The notes beneath the pieces were generated by a model that was given only the letters and a program-made list of their open reading frames with translations, made no database searches and had not been told where the DNA came from. A stretch of DNA of 64,000 nucleotides. Origin: DASZQY01 sp035548515. GTDB taxonomy: Bacteria; Pseudomonadota; Alphaproteobacteria; Rhizobiales; Kaistiaceae. The position numbers and the translations under genes were made by a program. The stretch's first letter is position 1. The number at the start of each line of letters is the position of its first letter. Shown piece by piece: positions 19,739 through 30,613 of the stretch. The DNA lies in assembly GCA_035548515.1 (NCBI GenBank), contig DASZSW010000009.1:62001-126000 (forward strand). Direction: 5' to 3'.

Positions 19739-20418
19739 GCGAACGTCTCGGCGGCCTGCACGGCCGGCGGAAGGGCAAACCCCTTTCGCCACGCCGCGCC
19801 GGCCTGATGGCGACGCTGCTGCCCGAGCTGACCCTGGACGTCGCGGACACCGCGACGCGCGACCTCGCCGCGCTGTTTCCGCACAAGCCGTCGCGCGTCG
19901 TGCTGGAGATCGGCTTCGGCGGCGGCGAGCATCTCATCGCCGAGGCGCTGCGCCAGCCGGACGTGGGCTTCATCGGCGTCGAGCCCTTTCTCAACGGCAT
20001 GGCGAAAGCGGTGACGGCGATCGCCGAACGCGAGGTGCACAACGTGCGCCTCTTCTCCCGCGACGCTGCGTTGCTGCTCGACTGGCTGCCCGACGCATCG
20101 CTCGACGAGATCGACCTGCTCTATCCCGATCCGTGGCCCAAGAAGCGGCACTGGAAACGCCGCTTCGTCTCATCGGAAAATCTCGAGCGCATGGCGCGCG
20201 TGCTGAAGCCGCACGGCGTCTTCCGCTTCGCCAGCGACATCCCGTCGTACGTCGAGTGGACGCTGATGCATGTGGCACACGACGTCCGCCTGGGGTGGAC
20301 GGCTGAGAGCGCTGCCGACTGGATGCATCCGTTCCCCGATTGGCCGGGTACGCGCTACGAGGCGAAAGCGCGGCGCGCGGGCAGGGTGCCGACGTATCTG
20401 GAGTTTGTCCGAACCTAG
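19690..20418 (+). CDS. trmB: tRNA (guanine-N7-)-methyltransferase TrmB
   Basis: A SAM-dependent enzyme that forms m7G46 in tRNA. With the GTG start at 19690 it has 242 residues and overlaps metK by 49 bases in another frame. The overlap seems real: the conserved N-terminal RLGGLHGRRKGKPLSPRR begins just past the metK stop, and the first ATG (19807) would cut it off; only a CTG at the metK stop is an alternative. The SAM motif VLEIGFGGGEHLIAEA and the tRNA-binding DLLYPDPWPKKRHWKRRF confirm the family. Coupling of metK to a SAM-using enzyme is common here. Confidence 0.92.
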   Translation: MGTYRSRAGAALGSVLSERLGGLHGRRKGKPLSPRRAGLMATLLPELTLDVADTATRDLAALFPHKPSRVVLEIGFGGGEHLIAEALRQPDVGFIGVEPFLNGMAKAVTAIAEREVHNVRLFSRDAALLLDWLPDASLDEIDLLYPDPWPKKRHWKRRFVSSENLERMARVLKPHGVFRFASDIPSYVEWTLMHVAHDVRLGWTAESAADWMHPFPDWPGTRYEAKARRAGRVPTYLEFVRT

Positions 20419-20467
20419 CGGGAGCGCGGCCTATACACGACCCCCAGAGTCGAGTATCTCCAGCTAC

Positions 20468-20935
20468 ATGATTACGCAGAAGGCCAAGTACGCGTTCAAG
20501 GCGCTGTTTCACATGGCGTCGTCGCCGGATGGCACGTCCATGCGCATCGAGGAGATCGCAGACGGCGCCGGCGTCCCGCGCAAATTCCTCGAGCACATTC
20601 TGCTCGACCTGAAGAAGAAGGGCATCGTCGTTTCCAGCCGCGGCCGCTCCGGCGGGTACATGCTGGTGAAGCGACCGGCGGAAATGACGATCAGCGATGT
20701 GCTCCGCGCCATCGACGGCCCGATCGCCCCGCTGCCCTGCATCTCGCGCACGGCTTATCGCCGCTGCGAGGACTGCAAGGACGAGAAGACGTGCAGCGTC
20801 CACCGCCTGTTCGCTGAAACCTATGCAGCTACGCTGGCGCTGTGGGAGGCAACCACGCTGGCGGATGCTCTTTTCAGCGGCGCGCCCGGCCGGGGTACTT
20901 TCGGCAAGTCGGTTCCCCAATTGGTGGGCGAATAG
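20468..20935 (+). CDS. Rrf2-family transcriptional regulator
   Basis: A 155-residue Rrf2 protein with an N-terminal winged helix (MITQKAKYAFKALFHMA, GVPRKFLEHILLDLKKKGIV, SRGRSGGYML). Cysteines lie at 91, 100, 103 and 109, in the region where IscR, NsrR and RirA bind an Fe-S cluster, so cluster binding is likely, although the spacing is its own. It is placed 100 bases ahead of a sulfate transport operon in the same direction. From this I infer that it controls sulfate or cysteine supply, as Rrf2-type CymR does in firmicutes. The open frame upstream belongs to trmB DNA; ATG at 20468 is the family start. Confidence 0.88.
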   Translation: MITQKAKYAFKALFHMASSPDGTSMRIEEIADGAGVPRKFLEHILLDLKKKGIVVSSRGRSGGYMLVKRPAEMTISDVLRAIDGPIAPLPCISRTAYRRCEDCKDEKTCSVHRLFAETYAATLALWEATTLADALFSGAPGRGTFGKSVPQLVGE

Positions 20936-21035
20936 ATTCGTTTTCCAATGCGGGCCAAAACTTCGCCACGAGCCGCGTTGTTAAATACGACTGATCATGT
21001 CGAGATAAGGAAGCGTTCCAACCGGAGGTTCTCCG

Positions 21036-22052
21036 ATGATCTCGAAACTGAAGCTGCTGACTGCGGTGTCATTGCTGGTGACCGGCCTTGCCGCCCCCGC
21101 CTTCGCCGATCAGTCCATTCTCAACGTGTCGTACGATCCGACACGCGAACTCTACAAGGCCTACGACGAGTTGTTCGCCAAGCACTGGGCCGACACCCAC
21201 AACGGCGAGGTCGTCACTGTCGATCAGTCGCACGGCGGCTCGGGCGCGCAGGCCCGCGCGGTCATCGACGGCCAGCCGGCCGACGTCGTCACGCTGGCGC
21301 TGCAGGCCGATATCGATGCTGTGGCGGCCAAGGGCCTGATCAAGCCGGATTGGCAAAGCCGCCTACCGGACAGTTCGGCTCCCTACACCTCGACCATTGT
21401 GTTCCTGGTCCGCAAGGGCAATCCCAAGGGCATCAAGGATTGGGACGACCTGGTGAAGCCCGGCATTCAGGTGATTACGCCCAACCCAAAGACCTCGGGG
21501 GGCGCGCGCTGGAACTATCTCGCGGCCTGGGCCTACGCCGATGCCAAGTTTGGTGGCGATCAGCAGAAGGACAAGGATTTCGTCGGCGCGCTCTACAAGA
21601 ACGTCCCGGTGCTCGATTCTGGGGCCCGCGGCTCGACGACCACCTTTGCCCAGCGTGGCATCGGCGATGTTCTCCTCTCGTGGGAGAACGAAGCCTTCCT
21701 GGCTCTGAAGGAGCTGGGCGACGACAAGTTCGACATCGTCGTGCCCTCGCTTTCGATCAAAGCTGTTCCGCCAGTCGCCGTGGTCGATGCTAACGTCGAC
21801 AAGAAAGGCACTCGTGCGGTTGCCGAGGAGTACCTCAAGTACCTCTACTCGGATGAGGCCCAGAAGCTGATTGCGGCGAGTTTCTATCGCCCGATCAAGC
21901 CGGAAGCGGCCGACGCGAACGACCTCAAGCGTTTCGCCGACGTCAAGCTTGCCACGATCGAGGATCCGATCTTCGGCGGCTGGAAGAAGGTGCAGGCGGA
22001 GCACTTCGCTGATGGCGGCGTGTTTGATCAGATCTACAAGCCCGCGCAATAG
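21036..22052 (+). CDS. Sulfate ABC transporter, periplasmic binding protein
   Basis: A 338-residue Sbp/CysP-type protein. A signal peptide covers residues 1-24 (AAPAFA before DQS). The mature start ILNVSYDPTRELYKAY and the later VDQSHGGSGAQARAVIDGQPADVVTLALQ are hallmarks of sulfate-binding proteins. It captures sulfate, possibly thiosulfate, and feeds the CysT-CysW-CysA transporter encoded right after it; the gap to cysT is eight bases. GGAGG sits at 21023-21027, a good ribosome-binding site for ATG 21036. It could be called sbp or cysP; the sequence alone does not separate them. Confidence 0.94.
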   Translation: MISKLKLLTAVSLLVTGLAAPAFADQSILNVSYDPTRELYKAYDELFAKHWADTHNGEVVTVDQSHGGSGAQARAVIDGQPADVVTLALQADIDAVAAKGLIKPDWQSRLPDSSAPYTSTIVFLVRKGNPKGIKDWDDLVKPGIQVITPNPKTSGGARWNYLAAWAYADAKFGGDQQKDKDFVGALYKNVPVLDSGARGSTTTFAQRGIGDVLLSWENEAFLALKELGDDKFDIVVPSLSIKAVPPVAVVDANVDKKGTRAVAEEYLKYLYSDEAQKLIAASFYRPIKPEAADANDLKRFADVKLATIEDPIFGGWKKVQAEHFADGGVFDQIYKPAQ

Positions 22053-22060
22053 TAGCGTCG

Positions 22061-22912
22061 ATGAGTCAGGCGGTAGCCGCAAGCACGTTCAGGAGGCCGA
22101 GCGTCATCCCGGGTTTCGGGTTGGCGCTCGGCTTCACGTTGACGTACCTGTCGCTGATCGTCCTCATTCCGCTGGCCGCTCTCATCATCAAGACCGCCTC
22201 GCTGGGCTGGGACGATTTCTGGAAGCTCGCGACTGACCCGCGCACGGTTGCCGCGTTGCGCACCTCGTTCGGCCTTTCGCTTGCCGCGGCCGCGGTAAAT
22301 GTGGTCTTCGGGCTGCTCGTCGCCTGGGTACTGGTGCGCTACGAGTTCCCCGGGCGCAAACTGCTCGACGCCTTCATAGACCTGCCTTTCGCGCTGCCGA
22401 CCGCGGTGGCGGGCATTTCGCTGACGGCGATCTACGCGCCCAACGGCTGGGTCGGCCAGTTTCTCGCGCCGCTCGGCTGGAAGATCGCCTACACCCCGCT
22501 CGGCATTCTCATCGCCCTCATCTTCATCGGCCTGCCGTTTATCGTGCGCACTGTCCAGCCGGTGCTGGAAGATCTCGACGTCGAGGTTGAGGAAGCCGCC
22601 GCGACGCTTGGTGCGTATCGCCTCACTACCGTGCTGTGGATCGTGATGCCGGCGCTTGTGTCGCCGCTGCTGACCGGTTTCGCGCTGGCTTTCGCGCGCG
22701 CCGTCGGCGAGTACGGCTCGGTCATCTTCATTGCCGGCAACATCCCGTACGTTTCGGAGATTGCGCCGCTGCTCATCGTCATCAAGCTCACCGAATACAA
22801 TTATGCTGCCGCCACGGCGATCGCGACGATCATGCTCGTGATCTCGTTCGCGCTGCTGTTCCTCATCAACGGCCTGCAGGCCTGGGTTCGGCGGGGGATG
22901 TCGCGTGGCTGA
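22061..22912 (+). CDS. cysT: Sulfate ABC transporter permease CysT
   Basis: A 283-residue inner-membrane permease with six predicted helices, the first at residues about 18-42 (GFTLTYLSLIVLIPLAALIIKTASL). The EAA loop that docks the ATPase reads VEEAAATLGAYRLTTVLWIVMP near residue 180. The sequence WVLVRYEFPGRKLLDAFIDLPFALPTAVAGI is typical of CysT (CysU). It overlaps cysW by eight bases (22905-22912), so both permease subunits are made together. Confidence 0.94.
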   Translation: MSQAVAASTFRRPSVIPGFGLALGFTLTYLSLIVLIPLAALIIKTASLGWDDFWKLATDPRTVAALRTSFGLSLAAAAVNVVFGLLVAWVLVRYEFPGRKLLDAFIDLPFALPTAVAGISLTAIYAPNGWVGQFLAPLGWKIAYTPLGILIALIFIGLPFIVRTVQPVLEDLDVEVEEAAATLGAYRLTTVLWIVMPALVSPLLTGFALAFARAVGEYGSVIFIAGNIPYVSEIAPLLIVIKLTEYNYAAATAIATIMLVISFALLFLINGLQAWVRRGMSRG

Positions 22913-23777
22913 TACGATCGCATCGCCGCTGGTCTTGCGCGCTGCGCCCACCAGCGAACGCAGGGCTACGCGCGTGCTGCTGATCGCAGTCGCCGTCGTG
23001 TTCCTGCTTTTCTTTCTGCTGTTGCCGTTGGTAACGGTATTCGTCGAGGCGTTGCGCGGCGGCTTCGGCGCCTACTTCAAGGCGCTCGGCGATAAGGATG
23101 CGCTGGCCGCCATCCGCCTGACACTGCTGATCGCCGCGATTTCGGTGCCGTGCAATCTTGTCTTCGGCGTTGCCGCCTCGTGGGCGATCGCGAAGTTCGA
23201 GTTCACGGGCAAGAGCTTCCTCACCACCCTCATCGATCTGCCGTTCTCGGTTTCGCCGGTCACCTCCGGCCTGATCTACGTGTTGATATTCGGCGCGCAG
23301 GGCTACCTCGGCCCGTGGCTGTCCGATCACAACATCCACATCATCTTCGCAGTGCCCGGCATCGTGCTCGCGACCATCTTCGTCACCTTCCCGTTCGTCG
23401 CGCGCGAGCTGATCCCACTGATGGAGGAGCAGGGCACCAAGGAAGAGGAAGCCGCCGTCTCGCTCGGCGCTTCCGGCTGGCAGACGTTCTTCCGCGTTGC
23501 CTTGCCCAATGTGAAATGGGCGCTGCTCTACGGCGTGCTGCTTTGCAACGCCCGCGCCATGGGCGAATTCGGCGCGGTCTCGGTGGTCTCCGGTCACGTG
23601 CGCGGCAAGACCAACACCATGCCGCTGCAGGTGGAGATTCTCTACAACGAGTATTCATATGGCGCGGCCTTCGCCGTCGCATCGCTGCTCGCCCTGCTCG
23701 CCCTTATCACCTTGGCCGTGAAGACTTTCCTGGAATGGCGCTATGCCGGCGAAATTGCCGCCCAGCGCCGTCACTGA
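22905..23777 (+). CDS. cysW: Sulfate ABC transporter permease CysW
   Basis: The second permease subunit, 290 residues, six helices. The EAA loop EEEAAVSLGASGWQTFFRVALPNVKWALLYG lies near residue 182; NARAMGEFGAVSVVSGHVRGKTNTMPL is the C-terminal CysW signature. Together with CysT it forms the channel for sulfate. The start at GTG 22905 overlaps the end of cysT. The last bases carry the ribosome-binding site of cysA. Confidence 0.94.
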   Translation: MADTIASPLVLRAAPTSERRATRVLLIAVAVVFLLFFLLLPLVTVFVEALRGGFGAYFKALGDKDALAAIRLTLLIAAISVPCNLVFGVAASWAIAKFEFTGKSFLTTLIDLPFSVSPVTSGLIYVLIFGAQGYLGPWLSDHNIHIIFAVPGIVLATIFVTFPFVARELIPLMEEQGTKEEEAAVSLGASGWQTFFRVALPNVKWALLYGVLLCNARAMGEFGAVSVVSGHVRGKTNTMPLQVEILYNEYSYGAAFAVASLLALLALITLAVKTFLEWRYAGEIAAQRRH

Positions 23778-23782
23778 AAGGA
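23777..23782 (+). promoter_or_regulatory. Ribosome-binding site that decides the cysA start
   Basis: AAAGGA overlapping the cysW stop codon, eight bases before the TTG at 23791. It favours this TTG over the in-frame ATG at 23743, which lies inside cysW and has no such site. Confidence 0.55.
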
Positions 23783-23790
23783 AAAAACTC

Positions 23791-24909
23791 TTGGACGCGC
23801 GCGTCGAAAATGATGAAACGTTCGCCGCTGGCACGGGTGCCGCGACTTGGGGCGAGCGCGTGGACGTTTCGATTGAGAATGTAGAGCGGGCCTTCGGCGA
23901 GACGCCGGCCCTCCATGGCGTTTCGCTGGAGATCAAGTCGGGCGAGCTCGTCGCGCTGCTCGGCCCCTCCGGCTCCGGCAAGACGACGCTGCTACGCATC
24001 CTCGCCGGCCTCGATTTTCCGAACGCCGGCCGCGTGATGTTCGGCGGCGAGGACGCGCTGCGCCTCACCGTCCAGCAGCGCAACGTCGGCTTCGTCTTCC
24101 AGAACTACGCGCTGTTCCGCCACATGCGCGTCTTCGACAACGTCGCCTTCGGTCTCGATGTGCGCCCATCGTCGCGCCGCCCGAAGAAGGACGAGATCAA
24201 GGCCCGCGTGCTGGAGCTTCTGAAGCTGGTGCAACTCGACGGTCTCGATCGGCGCTATCCGTCGCAGCTCTCCGGCGGCCAGCGGCAGCGCGTCGCGCTC
24301 GCCCGCGCGCTCGCCATCGAGCCGCGCATCCTGCTCCTCGACGAGCCGTTCGGCGCGCTCGACGCGAAGGTGCGCCGTGAGCTTCGCCGCTGGCTCCGCG
24401 AGATTCACGACCAGACCGGCCATACCACGGTTTTCGTCACACACGACCAGGAGGAGGCGATCGAGCTCGCCGATCGCATCGTCGTGTTGAACCAGGGCAA
24501 GATCGAGCAGGTCGGCACGCCCGACGAGATCTACGACAACCCTGCTTCGCCCTTCGTCGCGGGCTTCATCGGTGAATCGAACGCCCTGCCGGTGATCGCC
24601 GAGAACGGCAATCTCCTGTTCGACGACCGCGCCCTCGATCTCGCCGGCACGCCGGATCTCGCCGGCCCGCGCACGCTCGTCTTCCGCCCGCATCACGTCG
24701 ACGTCATGGGCACCAAGCCAGGCGGCATCGGCGGCTGGGTCATCTCCGAGCGCCGCCACGGCGCCGTCCGCCGCTTGGAGGTCGAGATCGGCACCGAACG
24801 CCACCGCATCGAGGTCGACGTCCGCGCCGACGAGCCCAAGTCGAAGAAGGGCGACCGGATCAGCGTGCTGCCCAATCGTTGGTGGTTGTTCCACGAGGCC
24901 AAGACCTAG
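23791..24909 (+). CDS. cysA: Sulfate ABC transporter ATP-binding protein CysA
   Basis: The ATPase that drives sulfate import. From TTG 23791 it has 372 residues. Walker A GPSGSGKTTLLRILAG is near residue 58, the ABC signature LSGGQRQRVALARAL near 160, Walker B ILLLDEPFGALDAK near 180, and the switch histidine is in FVTHDQEEA near 213. A C-terminal TOBE-like domain follows. Compared with E. coli CysA there is an N-terminal extension of about 25 residues. The annotation with ATG 23743 would add 16 residues overlapping cysW. The operon ends here; no T-rich terminator is visible. Confidence 0.93.
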   Translation: MDARVENDETFAAGTGAATWGERVDVSIENVERAFGETPALHGVSLEIKSGELVALLGPSGSGKTTLLRILAGLDFPNAGRVMFGGEDALRLTVQQRNVGFVFQNYALFRHMRVFDNVAFGLDVRPSSRRPKKDEIKARVLELLKLVQLDGLDRRYPSQLSGGQRQRVALARALAIEPRILLLDEPFGALDAKVRRELRRWLREIHDQTGHTTVFVTHDQEEAIELADRIVVLNQGKIEQVGTPDEIYDNPASPFVAGFIGESNALPVIAENGNLLFDDRALDLAGTPDLAGPRTLVFRPHHVDVMGTKPGGIGGWVISERRHGAVRRLEVEIGTERHRIEVDVRADEPKSKKGDRISVLPNRWWLFHEAKT

Positions 24910-24967
24910 GCGCCCGCCGCCCGAGTTGCATTTCCCTAACGTTGGGCCTATATCCCCCGCCGTCACC

Positions 24968-25013
24968 CTCAAACGATCTGATCGTTGGAGAGTGGGTCCG
25001 CCCGGGCCCGCTC
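24968..25013 (+). ncRNA. Structured leader of the rimP-nusA operon (two hairpins)
   Basis: Two hairpins in tandem in the 135-base gap before rimP. The first has AACGAT (24972-24977) pairing with ATCGTT (24981-24986), extended by CTC (24968-24970) with GAG (24988-24990). The second has a 10-bp stem with two G-U pairs, 24990-24999 with 25004-25013, loop GCCC, followed by CTTTC. Base 24990 can belong to only one of them, so they compete slightly. Leaders that let NusA regulate its own operon are known in other bacteria; a role here is inference. Confidence 0.45.
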
Positions 25014-25044
25014 CTTTCGGTGTTAGGTCGGTCAGGCGGCGTAA

Positions 25045-25626
25045 GTGGACGAACTGAAAGAACCGCGCATCATCACCGAGACGGGCATCGAAGCCCGCGT
25101 CGCGCGCATTGTCGAGCCGGTCGCCTTGGGCCTCGGGTACCGGCTGGTGCGCGTAAAGTTCTCGTCATTGAACGGCGCGACACTGCAGATCATGGCCGAG
25201 CGTGGCGATGGTTCCATGACCGTCGATGATTGCGAAACCCTGTCGCGCGATATTTCGCCGGCCCTCGATGTCGAGGACCCGATAGACGCGGCGTACAATC
25301 TCGAGGTTTCCTCGCCCGGCATCGATCGTCCGCTGGTGCGCCGCTCGGATTTCGAGAAATGGTCGGGCCATGAGGCGAAGATCGAGCTGGCGATGCCCCT
25401 CGATGGCCGCAAGCGCTTCAAGGGCAAACTCGCCGGCCTCGATGGCGACAAACTGAAACTTGAACTCGAAAAGAAATCAAAAATTGAGGGTCCGGAGCTA
25501 GTGACGCTGCCGCTGGCCGATATCGGCGAGGCGAAGCTCACCATGACGGACGCCCTCATTCGCGAGACGCTGCGCAACGAAAAGCGCAAGGCCCGTGAAC
25601 AGGAACAGGATCACGCCGAGGCCTAA
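25045..25626 (+). CDS. rimP: Ribosome maturation factor RimP
   Basis: A 193-residue protein needed for 30S subunit assembly. The N-terminal RimP domain is recognised from VEPVALGLGYRLVRVKF and from TVDDCETLSRDISPALDVEDPIDAAYNLEVSSPGIDRPL (residues about 28-103), including the invariant SPGIDRPL. The C-terminal third is an SH3-like domain ending in a charged, helical tail rich in Glu, Lys and Arg. GTG start at 25045. It opens the conserved rimP-nusA-ylxR-infB-rbfA-truB operon. Confidence 0.93.
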   Translation: MDELKEPRIITETGIEARVARIVEPVALGLGYRLVRVKFSSLNGATLQIMAERGDGSMTVDDCETLSRDISPALDVEDPIDAAYNLEVSSPGIDRPLVRRSDFEKWSGHEAKIELAMPLDGRKRFKGKLAGLDGDKLKLELEKKSKIEGPELVTLPLADIGEAKLTMTDALIRETLRNEKRKAREQEQDHAEA

Positions 25627-25654
25627 AGTCGCCCGGCATTTTTGGAGACGGACA

Positions 25655-27262
25655 ATGGCAGTCAGTGCAAACCGGCTGGAGCTTCTGCAGATCGCCGACG
25701 CGGTCGCCCGCGAAAAGGCGATCGACCGTATGATCGTCGTCGCCGCGATGGAGGACGCCATCCAGAAGGCGGCGCGCTCGCGCTACGGCTCTGAGACCGA
25801 CATCCGCGCCGAAATCAACCCGAAGACAGGCGAGATCAAGCTGCAGCGCCTGCTCAAGGTTGCCGACAAGATCGAGAATCCGGCGACCGACATCCTGATC
25901 GAAGACGCCCGCTCCAAGAACCCGGCCGCCCAGGTCGGCGACTTCATCGCCGAGCCGCTGCCGCCCATGGATTTCGGCCGCATCGCCGCCCAGTCGGCCA
26001 AGCAGGTGATCGTGCAGAAGGTGCGCGACGCCGAGCGCGACCGCCAGCACGAGGAATTCAAGGATCGCATCGGCGAGATCGTCAACGGTCAGGTCAAGCG
26101 CGTCGAGTATGGCAACGTCATCGTCGATCTCGGCCGCGGCGAAGGCATCGTGCGCCGCGACGATCTGATCCCGCGCGAGACCTTCCGCTACGGCGATCGC
26201 ATCCGGGCCTACATCTACGACGTCCGCCGCGAGCAGCGCGGCCCGCAGATTTTCCTGTCGCGCACGCATCCTCAGTTCATGTCGAAGTTGTTCGCGCAGG
26301 AAGTGCCCGAGATTTACGACGGCATCATCGAGGTGAAATCGGTCGCCCGCGATCCGGGCAGCCGCGCCAAGATCGCGGTCATCTCGCGCGACTCCTCCAT
26401 CGATCCGGTCGGTGCCTGCGTCGGTATGCGCGGCTCGCGCGTGCAGGCGGTGGTGAACGAGCTGCAGGGCGAGAAGATCGACATCATTCCGTGGTCGCAG
26501 GATGCCGCGACCTTCATCGTCAACTCGCTGCAGCCGGCCGAGGTCGCCAAGGTGGTGCTCGATGAAGACGCCGAGCGCATCGAGGTCGTGGTGCCGGACG
26601 AGCAGCTGTCGCTCGCCATCGGCCGCCGCGGCCAGAACGTCCGCCTCGCCTCGCAGCTCACCGGCTGGGACATCGACATCCTCACCGAGCAGGAAGAGTC
26701 GGAGCGCCGCCAGAAGGAATTCCAGGAGCGCTCGCAGCTCTTCATCACCGCGCTCGACGTGGACGAGGTGGTGGGCCAGCTGCTCGCCTCGGAAGGCTTT
26801 GCTTCCGTTGAGGAAATCGCCTTCGTCGATATCGATGACCTGGCCGGCATCGAAGGCTTCGATGAAGAAACCGCCAACGAGCTGCAGACCCGCGCCCGCG
26901 AATATCTCGACAAGATCGAGGGCGAGCAGGATCAGGAGCGCAAGAACCTCGGCGTCGAGGATGGCCTCAAGGACGTGCCCGGCCTCACGACCGCCATGCT
27001 GGTCGCGCTCGGCAAGGCCGGCATCAAGACGGTGGAAGATTTCGCCGGCTCGATCCCGGACGAGCTGACCGGCTGGACGGAGCGCAAGGACGGTGAGCAG
27101 ACCCGCCACGGCGGCGCGCTCGACTCGTTCCAGCTCAGCCGCGCCGATGCCGAGGCGATGATCATGCAGGCCCGCGTCAAGGCCGGCTGGATCACCGAGG
27201 CTGATCTCAACCCGCCCGCGGCCGAGGAAGCTGCGCCGGCGGAAGCGGCACCCGCCATGTAG
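25655..27262 (+). CDS. nusA: Transcription termination/antitermination protein NusA
   Basis: NusA binds RNA polymerase and RNA and tunes pausing, termination and antitermination. From ATG 25655 (GGAG at 25643-25646) it has 535 residues. Domains in order: polymerase-binding N-terminal domain (1-125), S1 domain (about 135-200, with GNVIVDLGRGEGIV), two KH domains (about 200-345, with LSLAIGRRGQNVRLASQLTGW at the end), and two C-terminal acidic helical repeats (about 370-420 and 435-500) as in proteobacteria. The open frame upstream of the ATG runs into rimP and is not part of the protein. Confidence 0.96.
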   Translation: MAVSANRLELLQIADAVAREKAIDRMIVVAAMEDAIQKAARSRYGSETDIRAEINPKTGEIKLQRLLKVADKIENPATDILIEDARSKNPAAQVGDFIAEPLPPMDFGRIAAQSAKQVIVQKVRDAERDRQHEEFKDRIGEIVNGQVKRVEYGNVIVDLGRGEGIVRRDDLIPRETFRYGDRIRAYIYDVRREQRGPQIFLSRTHPQFMSKLFAQEVPEIYDGIIEVKSVARDPGSRAKIAVISRDSSIDPVGACVGMRGSRVQAVVNELQGEKIDIIPWSQDAATFIVNSLQPAEVAKVVLDEDAERIEVVVPDEQLSLAIGRRGQNVRLASQLTGWDIDILTEQEESERRQKEFQERSQLFITALDVDEVVGQLLASEGFASVEEIAFVDIDDLAGIEGFDEETANELQTRAREYLDKIEGEQDQERKNLGVEDGLKDVPGLTTAMLVALGKAGIKTVEDFAGSIPDELTGWTERKDGEQTRHGGALDSFQLSRADAEAMIMQARVKAGWITEADLNPPAAEEAAPAEAAPAM

Positions 27263-27277
27263 GGAGGCGCCCAGATC

Positions 27278-27949
27278 TTGCCGCGTCTCAGCGAACCGGC
27301 CGAGCGGACCTGCCTCATGACACGGGAAGCCAAGCCCGTGGCGGAGCTGATCCGATTCGTCGCCGGACCGGACGGCATGGTCGTGCCTGACCTGAAGCGC
27401 AAACTGCCCGGCCGGGGCGCCTGGCTGACTGGCGATCGCAACACGGTTGCGCTGGCGGTGAAGAAGCACCATCTGGAGCGGGCGTTCGACGGCAGGGTGC
27501 AGGTCGCCCCTGATCTTGCTGACCGCGTCGACGCACTGCTTCTCGCCGCTGCCACAGGCGCCTTGGCTCTCGCCCGCAAGGCGGGCGCCCTCGTCGGCGG
27601 TTTCGGCAAGGTCGAGAAGACGATTGGCTCGGAAAATGTGATTGCGCTGGTGCATGCCAGCGATGCAGCGGCTGACGGCGTCGCAAAGCTCAAGGCCGCG
27701 GCCGTTCGCCGCTTTGGTGAACGGGCGGTTCCCGCCATTCGCGTATTTGGCGGCGACCAATTGGATTTGGCCTTCGGCATGTCAAATGTGGTACATGCTG
27801 CGCTGCTCGCCGGGCCGGCGGGCGCGAACGTGCTGGCAAGGGTCCAGGATCTCGTCCGCTACCGTGGCGAGGAAGGCCTGCCGACCGGCAACTTTGGCCG
27901 CTCTTTCGACGCCCTTACTGAAGTGAATGACCTGTCCGCGGGACCATAG
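27278..27949 (+). CDS. ylxR: YlxR-type RNA-binding protein with C-terminal L7Ae-like domain
   Basis: A 223-residue protein in the place where ylxR always stands, between nusA and infB. Residues 8-85 form the DUF448 (YlxR) domain: ERTCLMTREAKPVAELIRFV, then LKRKLPGRGAWLTGDRNTV, the GRGAWL motif being diagnostic. Residues about 95-200 form a second domain resembling the L7Ae/L30e fold (ALALARKAGALVGGFGKVEKTI), a fusion typical of alphaproteobacteria. Both parts suggest RNA binding; YlxR is thought to act with RNase P or in transcription, not firmly known. TTG start at 27278, with AGGGAGG at 27261-27267 overlapping the nusA stop. Confidence 0.88.
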   Translation: MPRLSEPAERTCLMTREAKPVAELIRFVAGPDGMVVPDLKRKLPGRGAWLTGDRNTVALAVKKHHLERAFDGRVQVAPDLADRVDALLLAAATGALALARKAGALVGGFGKVEKTIGSENVIALVHASDAAADGVAKLKAAAVRRFGERAVPAIRVFGGDQLDLAFGMSNVVHAALLAGPAGANVLARVQDLVRYRGEEGLPTGNFGRSFDALTEVNDLSAGP

Positions 27950-27966
27950 GAAGCAAGAAGCACGGC

Positions 27967-30561
<2,595 letters not shown>

Positions 30562-30613
30562 CCCTTGCGGCAAAATCAAGGAAACGCGACCGCCCTTTCC
30601 GAGTTAAGGACCC

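Noticed and set aside
20936..21035. Strong sigma-70 promoter before the sulfate operon
   Set aside because: The AT-richer stretch GTTAAATACGACTGATC is present, but no -35/-10 pair with proper spacing could be made.
25556..27760. 734-codon minus-strand open frame opposite nusA and ylxR
   Set aside because: Codon mirror of nusA; repetitive Leu/Asp/Ala/Val composition and no recognisable motif. The same holds for the 724-codon frame opposite pnp and the 668-codon frame opposite glnD.
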